Part shown: positions 23,638-32,462 of the stretch, one piece after another
How the letters are laid out: the number at the start of each line of letters is the position of its first letter
Numbering within the stretch: the stretch's first letter is position 1
NCBI GenBank assembly: GCA_038227745.1
Contig: JBBRPS010000010.1
Coordinates: 1 to 35,687, forward strand
Direction of reading: 5' to 3'
DNA: 35,687 nt
Source: DASPXY01 sp038227745
GTDB lineage: Bacteria > Planctomycetota > Planctomycetia > Gemmatales > Gemmataceae
The notes under the pieces: model-generated
Database searches by the model: none
The model's input: only the letters and a program-made list of their open reading frames with translations
Told to the model about the DNA's origin: nothing
Program-made: the position numbers and the translations under genes

Positions 23638-23719
23638 GCCGCGACCGGGATAGGATCTGTCAGACCTCTTCCTGAAGCATTCTCAACCGGCTGTGCATCA
23701 TGGGAAAGCAGGTGCTGCG

Positions 23720-25003
23720 GTGACCCCCTCGCACGAACCGCCACGGCAACAACCGGCGCCCTCCGGGCAGCCGTCCACCTGGGGGGAGTTCCTCCGGCAG
23801 GCGGCGGCGATGACCCTCTCGCTGGCGGGGACGGGCACGCTGCTGGCGTTCCTCCTCTGGTCGCCCTTTGAGGGCGAGGCGCCGCTGCCCCGCGCCAAAC
23901 CCCCTGCCGGCTCCGAGGCCGTCCAGCTCACCGGCTCGCGCACCCTCGTCATCCGACCCGACTCGCTGCTCGCGAAGAAGTTGAAGTACGTCCGGGCGAA
24001 GTTCGAGGAAGTCAACACGCCGGTGCTGACCGTCACCGGCTCCGTCGTCGCCCGCCTTGGCTCCGGCAAGGACAGCGCGCCGACGCGCTGGGACTTCGCC
24101 ACCCCCGACCTGGCGACGGCGTACGCGGACTGGCTCAAGGCCCGCGACGACGAGCCGTTCGCCGAGGAGCAGCTGGTCAAGATCAAGGAGCTGACCGCGG
24201 CGCGCGTGAAGGCGCAGACCCTGGTGACCGAGCGGCTGCGCAAGCTCGTCGAGGTCGGCACCGAGGCCGCCAAGGATCTGGCCGCCGCGGAGACGGAATT
24301 GCTGCAGGCCCACCTGCAGGGGCGCAAGGAGGTGTTCGAGGCGGGGACGGCGGTGAAAAACGCCCGGCGCACTCGGGCCACGCTGGAGCGGCAGCTCTTC
24401 CAGGCCGGCATCGACCCCAACCTCCTGCGCCGCGCCAGCGAGGGGGACGGGGCCGAGGCGGACATGGGGAAGGCCGACAAGAAAGCAGCGAAGGCTGGCA
24501 AGGGCCCCACGGAGAAGGAGAAGGCCGCTGAAGGGTTGACCCTGGTCGGGGCCGAGGTGCCGGAGGCCCGCATCAGCCTCGTGAAGATCGGGCAGCAGTG
24601 CGCGGCGCGCTTCTTCGCGGTGGACGCCAAGGTCTTCCCGGGGGAGGTGCGCAGCTTCGGCCCGGCGCTATCGCGCGAACGGCGGACGCTGCGCGTGTTC
24701 TTCGAGCTGCACGACCCGAACCACCTCCTGCGGCCGGGGCTGTTCGCGGAGATCGGCCTGGGCACCGAGGAGCGCCGCGAGCTGCTGGTGCCCGCCGACG
24801 CCGTCCTCCACGTCGGCGTGTCGGACTTCGTCCTGGCCGGCGGCAAAGCCGGCGACGAGGCGTGGCACATCGCGGAGGTCAAGGTCGGCGAGACACACGG
24901 CCACCGGGTCGAAATCCGCTCGGGGCTGCAGGCCGGCCAGCGCGTGGTCGGCGCGGGCGCGGTCCTCCTCCAGCCGCTGGTGACCCGCGCGCTGCAGGAA
25001 TGA
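23720..25003 (+). CDS. RND efflux periplasmic adaptor (HlyD/CusB-type)
   Basis: About 427 residues. An N-terminal membrane helix (AAAMTLSLAGTGTLLAFLLW) anchors it. Then come a membrane-proximal/lipoyl-like part (VLTVTGSVVARL), a long alpha-hairpin (about 140-245, EEQLVKIKELTAARVKAQTL) and a Lys-rich linker (GKADKKAAKAGKGPTEKEK). The beta-barrel follows (VPEARISLVKIGQQCAARFF, LRPGLFAEIGLG) with ELLVPADAVLHVG and SGLQAGQRVVGAGA. It links the inner-membrane permease to the outer-membrane channel. The start is uncertain: GTG at 23720 has AGGTG 5-9 bases upstream, while GTG at 23693 lacks a ribosome site. The lipoyl halves around the hairpin look short and the inserted linker is unusual. Confidence 0.82.
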   Translation: MTPSHEPPRQQPAPSGQPSTWGEFLRQAAAMTLSLAGTGTLLAFLLWSPFEGEAPLPRAKPPAGSEAVQLTGSRTLVIRPDSLLAKKLKYVRAKFEEVNTPVLTVTGSVVARLGSGKDSAPTRWDFATPDLATAYADWLKARDDEPFAEEQLVKIKELTAARVKAQTLVTERLRKLVEVGTEAAKDLAAAETELLQAHLQGRKEVFEAGTAVKNARRTRATLERQLFQAGIDPNLLRRASEGDGAEADMGKADKKAAKAGKGPTEKEKAAEGLTLVGAEVPEARISLVKIGQQCAARFFAVDAKVFPGEVRSFGPALSRERRTLRVFFELHDPNHLLRPGLFAEIGLGTEERRELLVPADAVLHVGVSDFVLAGGKAGDEAWHIAEVKVGETHGHRVEIRSGLQAGQRVVGAGAVLLQPLVTRALQE

Positions 25004-25020
25004 GGGCAGGGCGGCTTCCC

Positions 25021-25042
25021 CCCACGGGATGCGACCCGTGGG
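25021..25042 (+). repeat. Intercistronic hairpin, adaptor to permease
   Basis: CCCACGGG (25021-25028), loop ATGCGA, CCCGTGGG (25035-25042). It is 31 bases before the permease start, leaving the GGGAGAA ribosome site free. Confidence 0.55.
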
Positions 25043-25072
25043 CTTGCCTGGTCCACCCGGGAGAACGCACCC

Positions 25073-28000
25073 ATGATGTCCAGTCTCATCCAGGCCGCCC
25101 TGCGCCGCCGCTGGGTCGTGCTCGTCGTCGCCGGCCTCATCGCCGCCCTCGGCGTCTTGTCTTTCACGCGCCAGAAGATCGACGCCTACCCCGACATCTC
25201 CGGGCAGATGGTCCAGATCATCACCCCCTACCCTGGCCGCGCCCCCGAAGAGGTCGAGCGCCAGGTCACCATTCCCATCGAGCGCGCCATGGGGAACGTG
25301 CCGCGCGTCGAAATCATCCGCTCGCGCACCATCTTCGGCCTGTCCGTCGTGCAGCTGCTGTTCGAGGAGGGCGTGGACAATTACTGGGCGCGGCAGCGCG
25401 TCATGGAAAAACTGCCCTCCCTCGACCTGCCGACCGAGGCCAAGCCGGACCTCGGGCCGCTGGCGACGGCGTACGGCGAGATCTACCGCTACGAGCTGCG
25501 CGCCGACGCCATCCCCGACCTGATGCAGCTGCGTACCCTTAACGACTGGGTCGTGATCCCGCGCCTGCTGCGCGTGCCGGGCGTGGCGGACGTCTCCAAC
25601 TTCGGCGGCCTGGCCAAGCAGTACACCATCACCCTGCAGCCGGCCCAGCTCCAGCGCTTCGACCTGACGCTCAACGATGTCCTCGACGCCCTCAAGAGCA
25701 ACAACGCCGACGCCGGCGGCAGCGTGATGCGCCGCGGCAGCCTGTCCTTCGTGATCCGCGGCCGCGGCGCCATCCAGGACGCCGCCACCATCGGCGCCAC
25801 CTTCATCAAGTCGGTCGGCGGCACGCCGGTCTACCTGCGCGACGTCGGCGACGTCGGCCTCGGCGCCAAAACGCCGTCCGGCATCTACAGCAAGGACTAC
25901 ACCGACGAGACCGTCGAGGGCATCGTGCTGATGCGCCGCGGCGAAAACCCCTCGGACGTCCTCGACCGCGTCAAGGAGGTCATCAAGGACCTCAACAAGA
26001 CGACCCTGCCCGAGGGCATTCAGGTCGTCCCGTTCTACGACCGCACTTACCTGGTGCAGAACACGCTGCACACCGTGGCGCACAGCGTGCTGCTCGGCAT
26101 CACCCTGGTGGTGCTGGTGCTGCTGCTGTTCCTCGGCCGGCCGGCGATGGCGGCGCTCGTCGCCATGACCATCCCCTTCTCGCTGCTGGTGGCGCTGGTG
26201 CTGATGTACGTGGTGGACATCCCGATCGGCCTGCTGTCGATCGGGGCGATCGACTTCGGCATCATCGTGGACGGGGCGGTCATCATGGCGGACAGCATCG
26301 CCCACCGCCTCGGCTCGGCGCAGGGCGCGGGGCAGCGGCGCAGCGTCTTCAAGATGATCCTGGCGGCGACGCTGGAGGTCGAGCGGCCGGTGTTCTTCTC
26401 GATGATCATGATCGTCGCCGTCTACCTGCCGCTGCTGACGCTGACGCGCATCGAGGGGCTGCTGTTCCGGCCGATGGCGATCACCGTCGTCTTCGCCCTG
26501 ATCGGGGCGTTGTTCTTCTCGCTGTTCGTCGTGCCGGTGCTGGCGACGTTCCTCTTCCGCAACGGCTACCGCGAGTGGGAGAACCCGCTGCTGCGCTGGT
26601 TCCGGCCGGTCTACGGGCGCATCCTCGAGGCCTTCCTCCACTACCGCTGGGCGGTGGCGGTGACCGTGCTCGCCCTGGTCGGCGGCGTGATCTGGATCGT
26701 CGTCCCGCGCCTCGGCGTGGAGTTCCTGCCGTACATGGACGAGGGCGTGGTCTGGGTGCGGGCCAACTTCCCGGAGGGCACGGCCCTGGAGCAGACGGCG
26801 AAGTTCGGCGGGCGGATCCGCGAGATCGCCCTGACCTTCGACGACATCCAGTTCATCTCCGTGCAGACTGGGCGCAACGACAGCGGCACCGACCCGTTCC
26901 CGCCGAGCCGCCTGGAGATCATGATCGGCCCCAAACCGCGCAGCCACTGGAAGCAGTTCGGCACCAAGCAGGAGCTGGTTGCCGCCCTCGGCTCCAGGCT
27001 CCGCGCCGAGTTCCCGACCACGCGCTTCAACTTCACCCAGCCGATCATCGACAGTGTCACCGAGGACACCAACGGCACGTCGGCCAACCTCGCCGTCGAG
27101 TTCTCCGGCCCGGACTCGGCGGTGCTGCTCGGCCTGGCCCGGCGCGCGATCGACCTGCTGCGCAGCGTTCCCGGGGCGATCGATGTGAACATCGAGCAGG
27201 AGGGGCTGCAGCCGCAGCTGCTGATCCAGCCCAACCGCGCTCTGTGCGCCCGCTACAACGTGCGCATCGAGGACGTGACCCGCCTCATCAACAGCGCCCT
27301 GGGGGGAGAGCCGGTCGGCACGCTCTACGAGGGCGAGAAGCGCTTCGACATCGTCGTCAAGTTCGACCGCAGGCACATGAAGTCGCTCGACGCCGTCGGC
27401 CGCCTGCCCGTGTACACCACCGAGAGCGTCCCGATCCCGCTGTCGCAGGTGGCGAACATCTCGGTCCAGGACGGCCAGACCTTGATCGCGCGCGAGAACG
27501 GCCGGCGGCGGCTGACGGTGCGCTGCGACATCGTCGGCCGCGACCAGGGCGGCTTCGTCGGCGAGGCGCAGGAGCTGTTCAAGAAGGAGGTGCGCGTCCC
27601 GCCCGGCTACCGGATCAGCTGGCTCGGCATGTTCGAGAACCTGCAGCGGGCGCGCGACCACTTCATGGTGCTGATCCCGGCGACAATCGTCCTGATTTAC
27701 ACGCTGCTGTTCCTGACGTTCACGTCGCACCGGGCGGCCCTGCTGCTGATGCTGGCGGTGCCGTTCGCCTTCCTCGGCGGCGCCATTGCCCTGTACGTTC
27801 GCGGCATGCACCTCAACGTCTCGACCGGGGTCGGCTTCGCGGCGTTGTTCGGCGTGGCCCTGATGGACGGGGTGCTGATGATCAAGGCGATCACCACGCT
27901 GCGCCAGCAGGGAGCGGGCATCGACGAGGCGATCGTCAAGGGGGCACTGAGCCGGCTGCGCGCGATCCTGATGACGGCACTGATCGCCATGCTTGGCCTG

Positions 28001-28651
28001 CTGCCCGCGTCGCTGGCGACCGGGCTGGGCTCGGACGTGCAGCGGCCGCTGGCCACGGTGATCGTCTGGGGGCTGTTCAGCGCCATGATCCTGACGCTGT
28101 TCGTGCTGCCGGTGTTCTACCGCCTGTTCGTGCCGGCGCTGCCGGAGGCGACCGTGCAGGCGGCGGGCACCGACGCGCGCTTCACCGAGCCGCTGCCCGA
28201 CGTGGCGGCGAGCGACGTCGTCGCCCTGGTGGAGCACCTGCACGCCCGCGACGGCGAAGAGGAACTCTACCGCATCGCCGACGAGACGAACCACGAGTTT
28301 GGCCGGATGATCGCGATCGTCAAGGCGGCGGAGATGCTGGGCTTCGTGGACACGCCGCCGCAACTGGTGGTGCTGACGTCGCGCGGCGTCGCGTTCACCA
28401 CCGCGAACCCCGACGAGCGGCGCTCCATCTGGCGCGAGCAACTCCTGCACCTGGGGCTGTTCCAGGACATGCACGAGCTGCTGGATCGCCAGGCGGACCA
28501 CAGCGTCGATCGCGACTTCATCCTCGAGACGATCATCACGCGGATGCCGTACGAGAACTATGAGAAGGTGTTCAACACGTTCATCCGTTGGTCGCGCTAC
28601 GGGGAGCTGTTCCGCTACGACGAGCAGGCGATGCGCGTGTCGCTGGCGTGA
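25073..28651 (+). CDS. Heavy-metal-type RND permease (CzcA/CusA-like) with C-terminal AAA-associated domain
   Basis: This 1192-residue inner-membrane RND pump is driven by proton motive force. It has a first transmembrane helix (WVVLVVAGLIAALGVLSF), porter loops, and the HME signature DFGIIVDGAVIMAD (about 393-406). That is the CzcA form with two conserved Asp, and Asp where CzcA has Glu near the end, so divalent cations rather than copper/silver are the first guess. The second half has VLALVGGVIWIVVPRLGVEF and ends at about 1022 (FVLPVFYRLFVPAL). Residues 1046-1191 are extra and match the AAA-associated C-terminal domain of nitrate/taurine-type ABC ATPases: ELYRIADETN, AEMLGFVDTPPQLVVLTSRG, ERRSIWREQLLHLGLF and FIRWSRYGELFRYDE. 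Third gene of the operon. Confidence 0.95.
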   Translation: MMSSLIQAALRRRWVVLVVAGLIAALGVLSFTRQKIDAYPDISGQMVQIITPYPGRAPEEVERQVTIPIERAMGNVPRVEIIRSRTIFGLSVVQLLFEEGVDNYWARQRVMEKLPSLDLPTEAKPDLGPLATAYGEIYRYELRADAIPDLMQLRTLNDWVVIPRLLRVPGVADVSNFGGLAKQYTITLQPAQLQRFDLTLNDVLDALKSNNADAGGSVMRRGSLSFVIRGRGAIQDAATIGATFIKSVGGTPVYLRDVGDVGLGAKTPSGIYSKDYTDETVEGIVLMRRGENPSDVLDRVKEVIKDLNKTTLPEGIQVVPFYDRTYLVQNTLHTVAHSVLLGITLVVLVLLLFLGRPAMAALVAMTIPFSLLVALVLMYVVDIPIGLLSIGAIDFGIIVDGAVIMADSIAHRLGSAQGAGQRRSVFKMILAATLEVERPVFFSMIMIVAVYLPLLTLTRIEGLLFRPMAITVVFALIGALFFSLFVVPVLATFLFRNGYREWENPLLRWFRPVYGRILEAFLHYRWAVAVTVLALVGGVIWIVVPRLGVEFLPYMDEGVVWVRANFPEGTALEQTAKFGGRIREIALTFDDIQFISVQTGRNDSGTDPFPPSRLEIMIGPKPRSHWKQFGTKQELVAALGSRLRAEFPTTRFNFTQPIIDSVTEDTNGTSANLAVEFSGPDSAVLLGLARRAIDLLRSVPGAIDVNIEQEGLQPQLLIQPNRALCARYNVRIEDVTRLINSALGGEPVGTLYEGEKRFDIVVKFDRRHMKSLDAVGRLPVYTTESVPIPLSQVANISVQDGQTLIARENGRRRLTVRCDIVGRDQGGFVGEAQELFKKEVRVPPGYRISWLGMFENLQRARDHFMVLIPATIVLIYTLLFLTFTSHRAALLLMLAVPFAFLGGAIALYVRGMHLNVSTGVGFAALFGVALMDGVLMIKAITTLRQQGAGIDEAIVKGALSRLRAILMTALIAMLGLLPASLATGLGSDVQRPLATVIVWGLFSAMILTLFVLPVFYRLFVPALPEATVQAAGTDARFTEPLPDVAASDVVALVEHLHARDGEEELYRIADETNHEFGRMIAIVKAAEMLGFVDTPPQLVVLTSRGVAFTTANPDERRSIWREQLLHLGLFQDMHELLDRQADHSVDRDFILETIITRMPYENYEKVFNTFIRWSRYGELFRYDEQAMRVSLA

Positions 28652-28660
28652 GCGTCGTCC

Positions 28661-28738
28661 CGGTTCGTGGCCGACTCGCTCCGCGAGTCGGGGGATTGGC
28701 GCCCACACCGACTCGCGGAGCGAGTCGGCCACGAACCG
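28661..28738. terminator. 31-bp perfect inverted repeat with nested hairpins between convergent genes
   Basis: The arms 28661-28691 and 28708-28738 are exact reverse complements with a 16-base spacer. Each arm is itself a hairpin (CCGACTCGC, loop TCC or GGA, GCGAGTCGG). It starts 9 bases after the permease stop and ends 33 bases beyond the TPR gene stop, so it can end both transcripts and may fold as either one long stem or two short ones. Confidence 0.7.
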
Positions 28739-28771
28739 CTACACCCAAACGACAGGGGCTTCCTTGTCCAC

Positions 28772-31700
28772 TCAGTCGTCGAAGTCGTCCGGCGGCCGCG
28801 CGGGGCCTTGCGGCTCGGGGTAGCGCGCTCGCAGGGCGCGGAACGGCTCGCTCCGCAGGGCCGTGCCGAGGTCGGCGTCGCCGTAAAATGCGTGCGCCGT
28901 GTAACGCCGCTTCACTAGCTCTTCCAGGGCCGCCCCCGTCTTCGCCACGTTCCCGGCGGACGCATACACGATGGCCGGCAGCAGCAGATTGCCGAACTTC
29001 TCCTTCGCAATCGCCTCCGCCTCCTTCCCCGCCTCGTCGAAGCGCTTCAGCCGTATGAGGCTGCGCACCAGGCGGTCGCCGAACTTCCATTTGTGCTGGT
29101 TGTCGGCGAACGCGCCGAGGCGGTGCTCGTTCAGGAGTTTCAGCGCCCCGGCGTAGTCGCCGGCCAGCCAGCGGGCCTCCGTCTCCCACACGGGCAGGTT
29201 GCGGTCGCCCGGTTCGTTCTTGCGGTGCGCGGCGATCAGGGCCGCCAGCCCCTTCACGTCCTTGTCGAAGACGTAGCGGTTGGCGAGCTGGGCGAACGTC
29301 TCCTGGCGCGGGCCAACGTCGGCGTAGGCGGCCTGGCCCTTGCCCGCCTTGTAGAGGGCGCTCACGCGGGCGAACCGGAACCGCTGCCGTAACTGCTCGT
29401 CCAGCGGCCGGGCCATGCCGGCAGCGTAGGCCTGCGCCGCCCGCTCGTAGTCCTTCGCGAAGCGGTGCAGCTCGCCCGCGAAGTAGTGCAGCATCACGTC
29501 GTCGGGGTGCTTCGCCCGGTGTACCTCCAGCAGCTGCCGCAGGCCCTCCCGCAGCGCCGCAGCGCCGGGCCGGTCCTTGCGCCATTGCGGGTCGCGGAAG
29601 CCGCCGTTTGGCCGCTCCAGGTCCATGAGGTCCTCGCACATGGCATCGCCGAGTTGGCGGAACGCGGCCACCCCGTCCGGCGCGGCGCGGTAGCCCTCCA
29701 GCGGCCGGCCGGCGTCCAGGGTGTCGAAGAGGAAACTGCTGACGTAGTTCTGCCGCTTGCCGGCGTCTTTCTGCCGGGCCAGCGCCTCGCGCAGCAGCGT
29801 GGAGGCCTCGGCGGTCTGCTGCCGCAGCATGCGCGCCCGGGCCAGCGCGAGGAACGTCTCGGGGTCGTCGGGGGCCGCCTTGCGCAGCGCCTCGGCAAGG
29901 GTATCGACGGCCTCCGTCTCGCGCGCCGCGACCAGGTCGCCGAGCAGGAACGTCATCTGCTGCCGGTCTGTGGCGCCGCCGCGCGCCAGCGCCTCCACCT
30001 CCTTGCGGACGTCGTCGTCCCGCTTCAGGTGAACCAGGGAGCGGATCAGGCGGTAAGGGAGCTTGCCGGCGTGCTGCCGGTCGGCGGCCGCGGCGGCGCG
30101 GTGCTCCTGGAGCAGCTTCGCCACCGCCGCGTAGTCCTTCGCAATCCAGCGGGCGTCCGCCTCCCAGAGAGGCAGCTTCGGGTCGGCGGGTTCGTTCTTG
30201 CGATGGGCGGCGATCAGGGTGTCGAGCTGCTTGCCGTCGTTCCGCTGGGAGAACAGCTCCGCGAGCTGGACGAACGTCGCCTGCCGCGGACCGATGTCGG
30301 CGTAGGCGGACATGCCCTTGCCCGCCAGGACACGGGCGGCAACCCGCTGGGCGCGGAAGCGCTCGCGGGCCTGGTCGTCCGGCGGTGCGGTCATGGCCGA
30401 CGCGAACTCCGCCTCGGCCCTGTCGTAGGCGCCCGCGTTGACGTGCATCTCCGCCGTGTAGAAGTGCAGCCAGGCGTCCGGCTTGTGGTCCTTGCGGTAG
30501 GCCTCGAGCAGCTCGCGCAGCCCTTCCTGGTCGCGCCGGTTGAGCAATTCCTGGGCGAGGAAGCTGAAGGCGACGGTCGGCGCGGGGGCGGCGCGATAGG
30601 CGTCCACCGCCCGGCGCGCCTCCGCCATGTCCCGCAGGAAGGCGTTGACGTAGTCTTTGCGGACCTGGTTATCCGGCATGGCCGCCATGGCCTTCTTGAA
30701 GAGCGGCACGCCCTCCGCCGGGCGACCCGCGAGTACCTTGGCGCGGGCCTCGCAGAAATCCACGACCGGGTCGGTCGTCTTCTGCCGGCGCAAGACGGCG
30801 ACGAGCGCCTCGACCCCCTCCGGGTCGCGGTCGCCGAACGCCAGCCCGACCAGGTTCTCGAAGTGCTCGTGCGGGTTGGCGACCCTGGCGAAGCGCTCGG
30901 TCACCTCGGCCTTGCCGCCGGCGGGCAGGGTGCGGCGCAACTCGCTCAGGGTGCCGAGGGAGTTGGCGTTCTCGTCGAGGCTCTTGCGGAAGGCGTCGGC
31001 CGCCTCCCGGGTGCGGCCCAGGCCGCGCAGCGCCACGCCCATGTGGAAGCACGTGTTGGTGTCTTCCCCAAGGAGGTCACTGTACTTCTTGATGTGGTCG
31101 AGCGCCTTGTCGTGACGGCCCAGCGCGTTGTACGCGGCGCCGTAGAGCTGGTCGAGCATGGGCATGTCCGGGTTGAACCCGCGGGCCTTGTCGAGGTGGG
31201 CGAGGCCTTCCTGAGGGTGCTGGCGCGCGATCTGGATGGTGCCGAGAAACATCCAGCGGAGCCCCTCGAGCGCCGGGGGGAAGCGGTGGTGGGCGATGGC
31301 ATCAAGGGCCCGCTGAGCCGCGTCCAGGTCGCCGGACAGGAGGGCCCGACCGACCTGGTTCGCCCACGGGCCGGCCTTCGTCCACTCGGGGGCCACGAGC
31401 TTCCCGCCCGGCGGTATCATGCTCCCGACCAGGGTGGAGACGCGGATGCCCGTGTCCAGGTCCTCCAGGTCGTAGACGCGCCAGCCGCCGCCGTCTCTGC
31501 GGACCCACCAGCGCATACGGACGAGGACGTCGTCGTTGCGATGGCGGGCAATGACGACCGCCTCGTCGGGGGCGTCGGCGAGGAACTTGACGGAGCGGAT
31601 CTCGGTGCGCTCCCATTGCAGGAGCTGCTCCGGCCTGGTCAGTGCCTGCAGGAAACTCTGGGAGAAGACGGCGTGCATGGCCTCTTCCTCGCGCGCGTCG

Positions 31701-32080
31701 ATCCCGGGCAGCAGGCCGGCGCGGCGGAACTCCTTCAACATCCGCCGCGTATCGAGGTGGGCGGCGAGCTGGTCGCGGTCGCGCGCCCGCAGGGCTCCGC
31801 CCAGGCGGTCGAAGAAGACGCGGAACGACTCGGCGTTGTCGCCGGCCGGGGCTTCTACCTTGACCTCGGCCTTGGGGCGGAACGCCTCGGCGACCTCCTT
31901 TCGCAACGCCGGCTCGATCTGCCGCAACGCTAGCTGCCGCAACGCCAACTCGTTCTGCACGGGGCGCGGTGGCCGAGCCCAGCGCATGAGCGGGAGGTAG
32001 ACGAGGAACCACCCGGTCAACATGGCGGCGATGCCGCCGGATAGGGCCAGCAGCACAACGGGCCAGCGGCGCTGGTGCAT
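28772..32080 (-). CDS. Membrane-anchored TPR-like repeat protein with a tandem internal duplication
   Basis: About 1102 residues. One N-terminal membrane helix (PVVLLALSGGIAAMLTGWFL, residues 7-28) leaves the rest periplasmic or cytoplasmic, most likely outside. Residues 80-250 form a globular region. TPR-like helices run from about 290 on (GLAHLDKARGFNPDMPMLDQ, LYGAAYNALGRHDKALDHI). A unit of about 320 residues is duplicated: LHFYTAEMHVNAGAYDRAEA near 541 matches LHYFAGELHRFAKDYERAAQ near 863, with AYADIGPRQATFVQLAELF against AYADVGPRQETFAQLANRY and RKNEPADPKLPLWE against RKNEPGDRNLPVWE. The ATG at 32080 has GAGGAAATC directly before it. Divergent from the APC permease. Function unknown, probably a scaffold. 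Confidence 0.82.
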   Translation of the reverse strand: MHQRRWPVVLLALSGGIAAMLTGWFLVYLPLMRWARPPRPVQNELALRQLALRQIEPALRKEVAEAFRPKAEVKVEAPAGDNAESFRVFFDRLGGALRARDRDQLAAHLDTRRMLKEFRRAGLLPGIDAREEEAMHAVFSQSFLQALTRPEQLLQWERTEIRSVKFLADAPDEAVVIARHRNDDVLVRMRWWVRRDGGGWRVYDLEDLDTGIRVSTLVGSMIPPGGKLVAPEWTKAGPWANQVGRALLSGDLDAAQRALDAIAHHRFPPALEGLRWMFLGTIQIARQHPQEGLAHLDKARGFNPDMPMLDQLYGAAYNALGRHDKALDHIKKYSDLLGEDTNTCFHMGVALRGLGRTREAADAFRKSLDENANSLGTLSELRRTLPAGGKAEVTERFARVANPHEHFENLVGLAFGDRDPEGVEALVAVLRRQKTTDPVVDFCEARAKVLAGRPAEGVPLFKKAMAAMPDNQVRKDYVNAFLRDMAEARRAVDAYRAAPAPTVAFSFLAQELLNRRDQEGLRELLEAYRKDHKPDAWLHFYTAEMHVNAGAYDRAEAEFASAMTAPPDDQARERFRAQRVAARVLAGKGMSAYADIGPRQATFVQLAELFSQRNDGKQLDTLIAAHRKNEPADPKLPLWEADARWIAKDYAAVAKLLQEHRAAAAADRQHAGKLPYRLIRSLVHLKRDDDVRKEVEALARGGATDRQQMTFLLGDLVAARETEAVDTLAEALRKAAPDDPETFLALARARMLRQQTAEASTLLREALARQKDAGKRQNYVSSFLFDTLDAGRPLEGYRAAPDGVAAFRQLGDAMCEDLMDLERPNGGFRDPQWRKDRPGAAALREGLRQLLEVHRAKHPDDVMLHYFAGELHRFAKDYERAAQAYAAGMARPLDEQLRQRFRFARVSALYKAGKGQAAYADVGPRQETFAQLANRYVFDKDVKGLAALIAAHRKNEPGDRNLPVWETEARWLAGDYAGALKLLNEHRLGAFADNQHKWKFGDRLVRSLIRLKRFDEAGKEAEAIAKEKFGNLLLPAIVYASAGNVAKTGAALEELVKRRYTAHAFYGDADLGTALRSEPFRALRARYPEPQGPARPPDDFDD

Positions 32081-32462
32081 GATTTCCTCGGTCAGAGGGA
32101 CAGCTTGCGGGAGGGAAAGTATGGAGTCATTCTCGGCGACAGCCACAGTCCCCACAAGGGGTAAAATAGGGGGTTTCAGTGCGGCAATCCGAACAGGAAG
32201 TAGACGAGGCAGAGCCCGGCAAGGGCCAGCGCCCCGCCCTTCCGCCGGCGGGTAGGCTTGCGGGCGGCAATTTGGACTGGCTCGAACCGGATACGCGAGG
32301 TACAGTGAATCTGAGGCGCTTTCCTCCGCGCACCCCATCGAATGCCCTGCCCTGTTCCGGGAGGGAAGCTCCGGGTTCCCTCCTATTGCCCATTTGTTCC
32401 CGCCAAAGCAAACGCTCTTCCCGTCCCGCTGGCTTTGGTGCGGAAGGTGAGGACAGGTCACC
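32081..32462. other. Divergent intergenic region, 382 bases
   Basis: Lies between the start codons of the TPR gene (minus) and the APC permease (plus), so both promoters should be here, but I find no convincing -35/-10 pair. A CCCC-ACAA-GGGG mini-hairpin near 32152-32163 and a TAAAAT next to it are the only visible signals. Confidence 0.4.

Noticed and set aside
24668..28732. 1354-codon open frame on the minus strand
   Set aside because: It is antisense to the adaptor and RND genes; its His/Arg/Asp/Gln-rich composition is the usual shadow of a high-GC gene.
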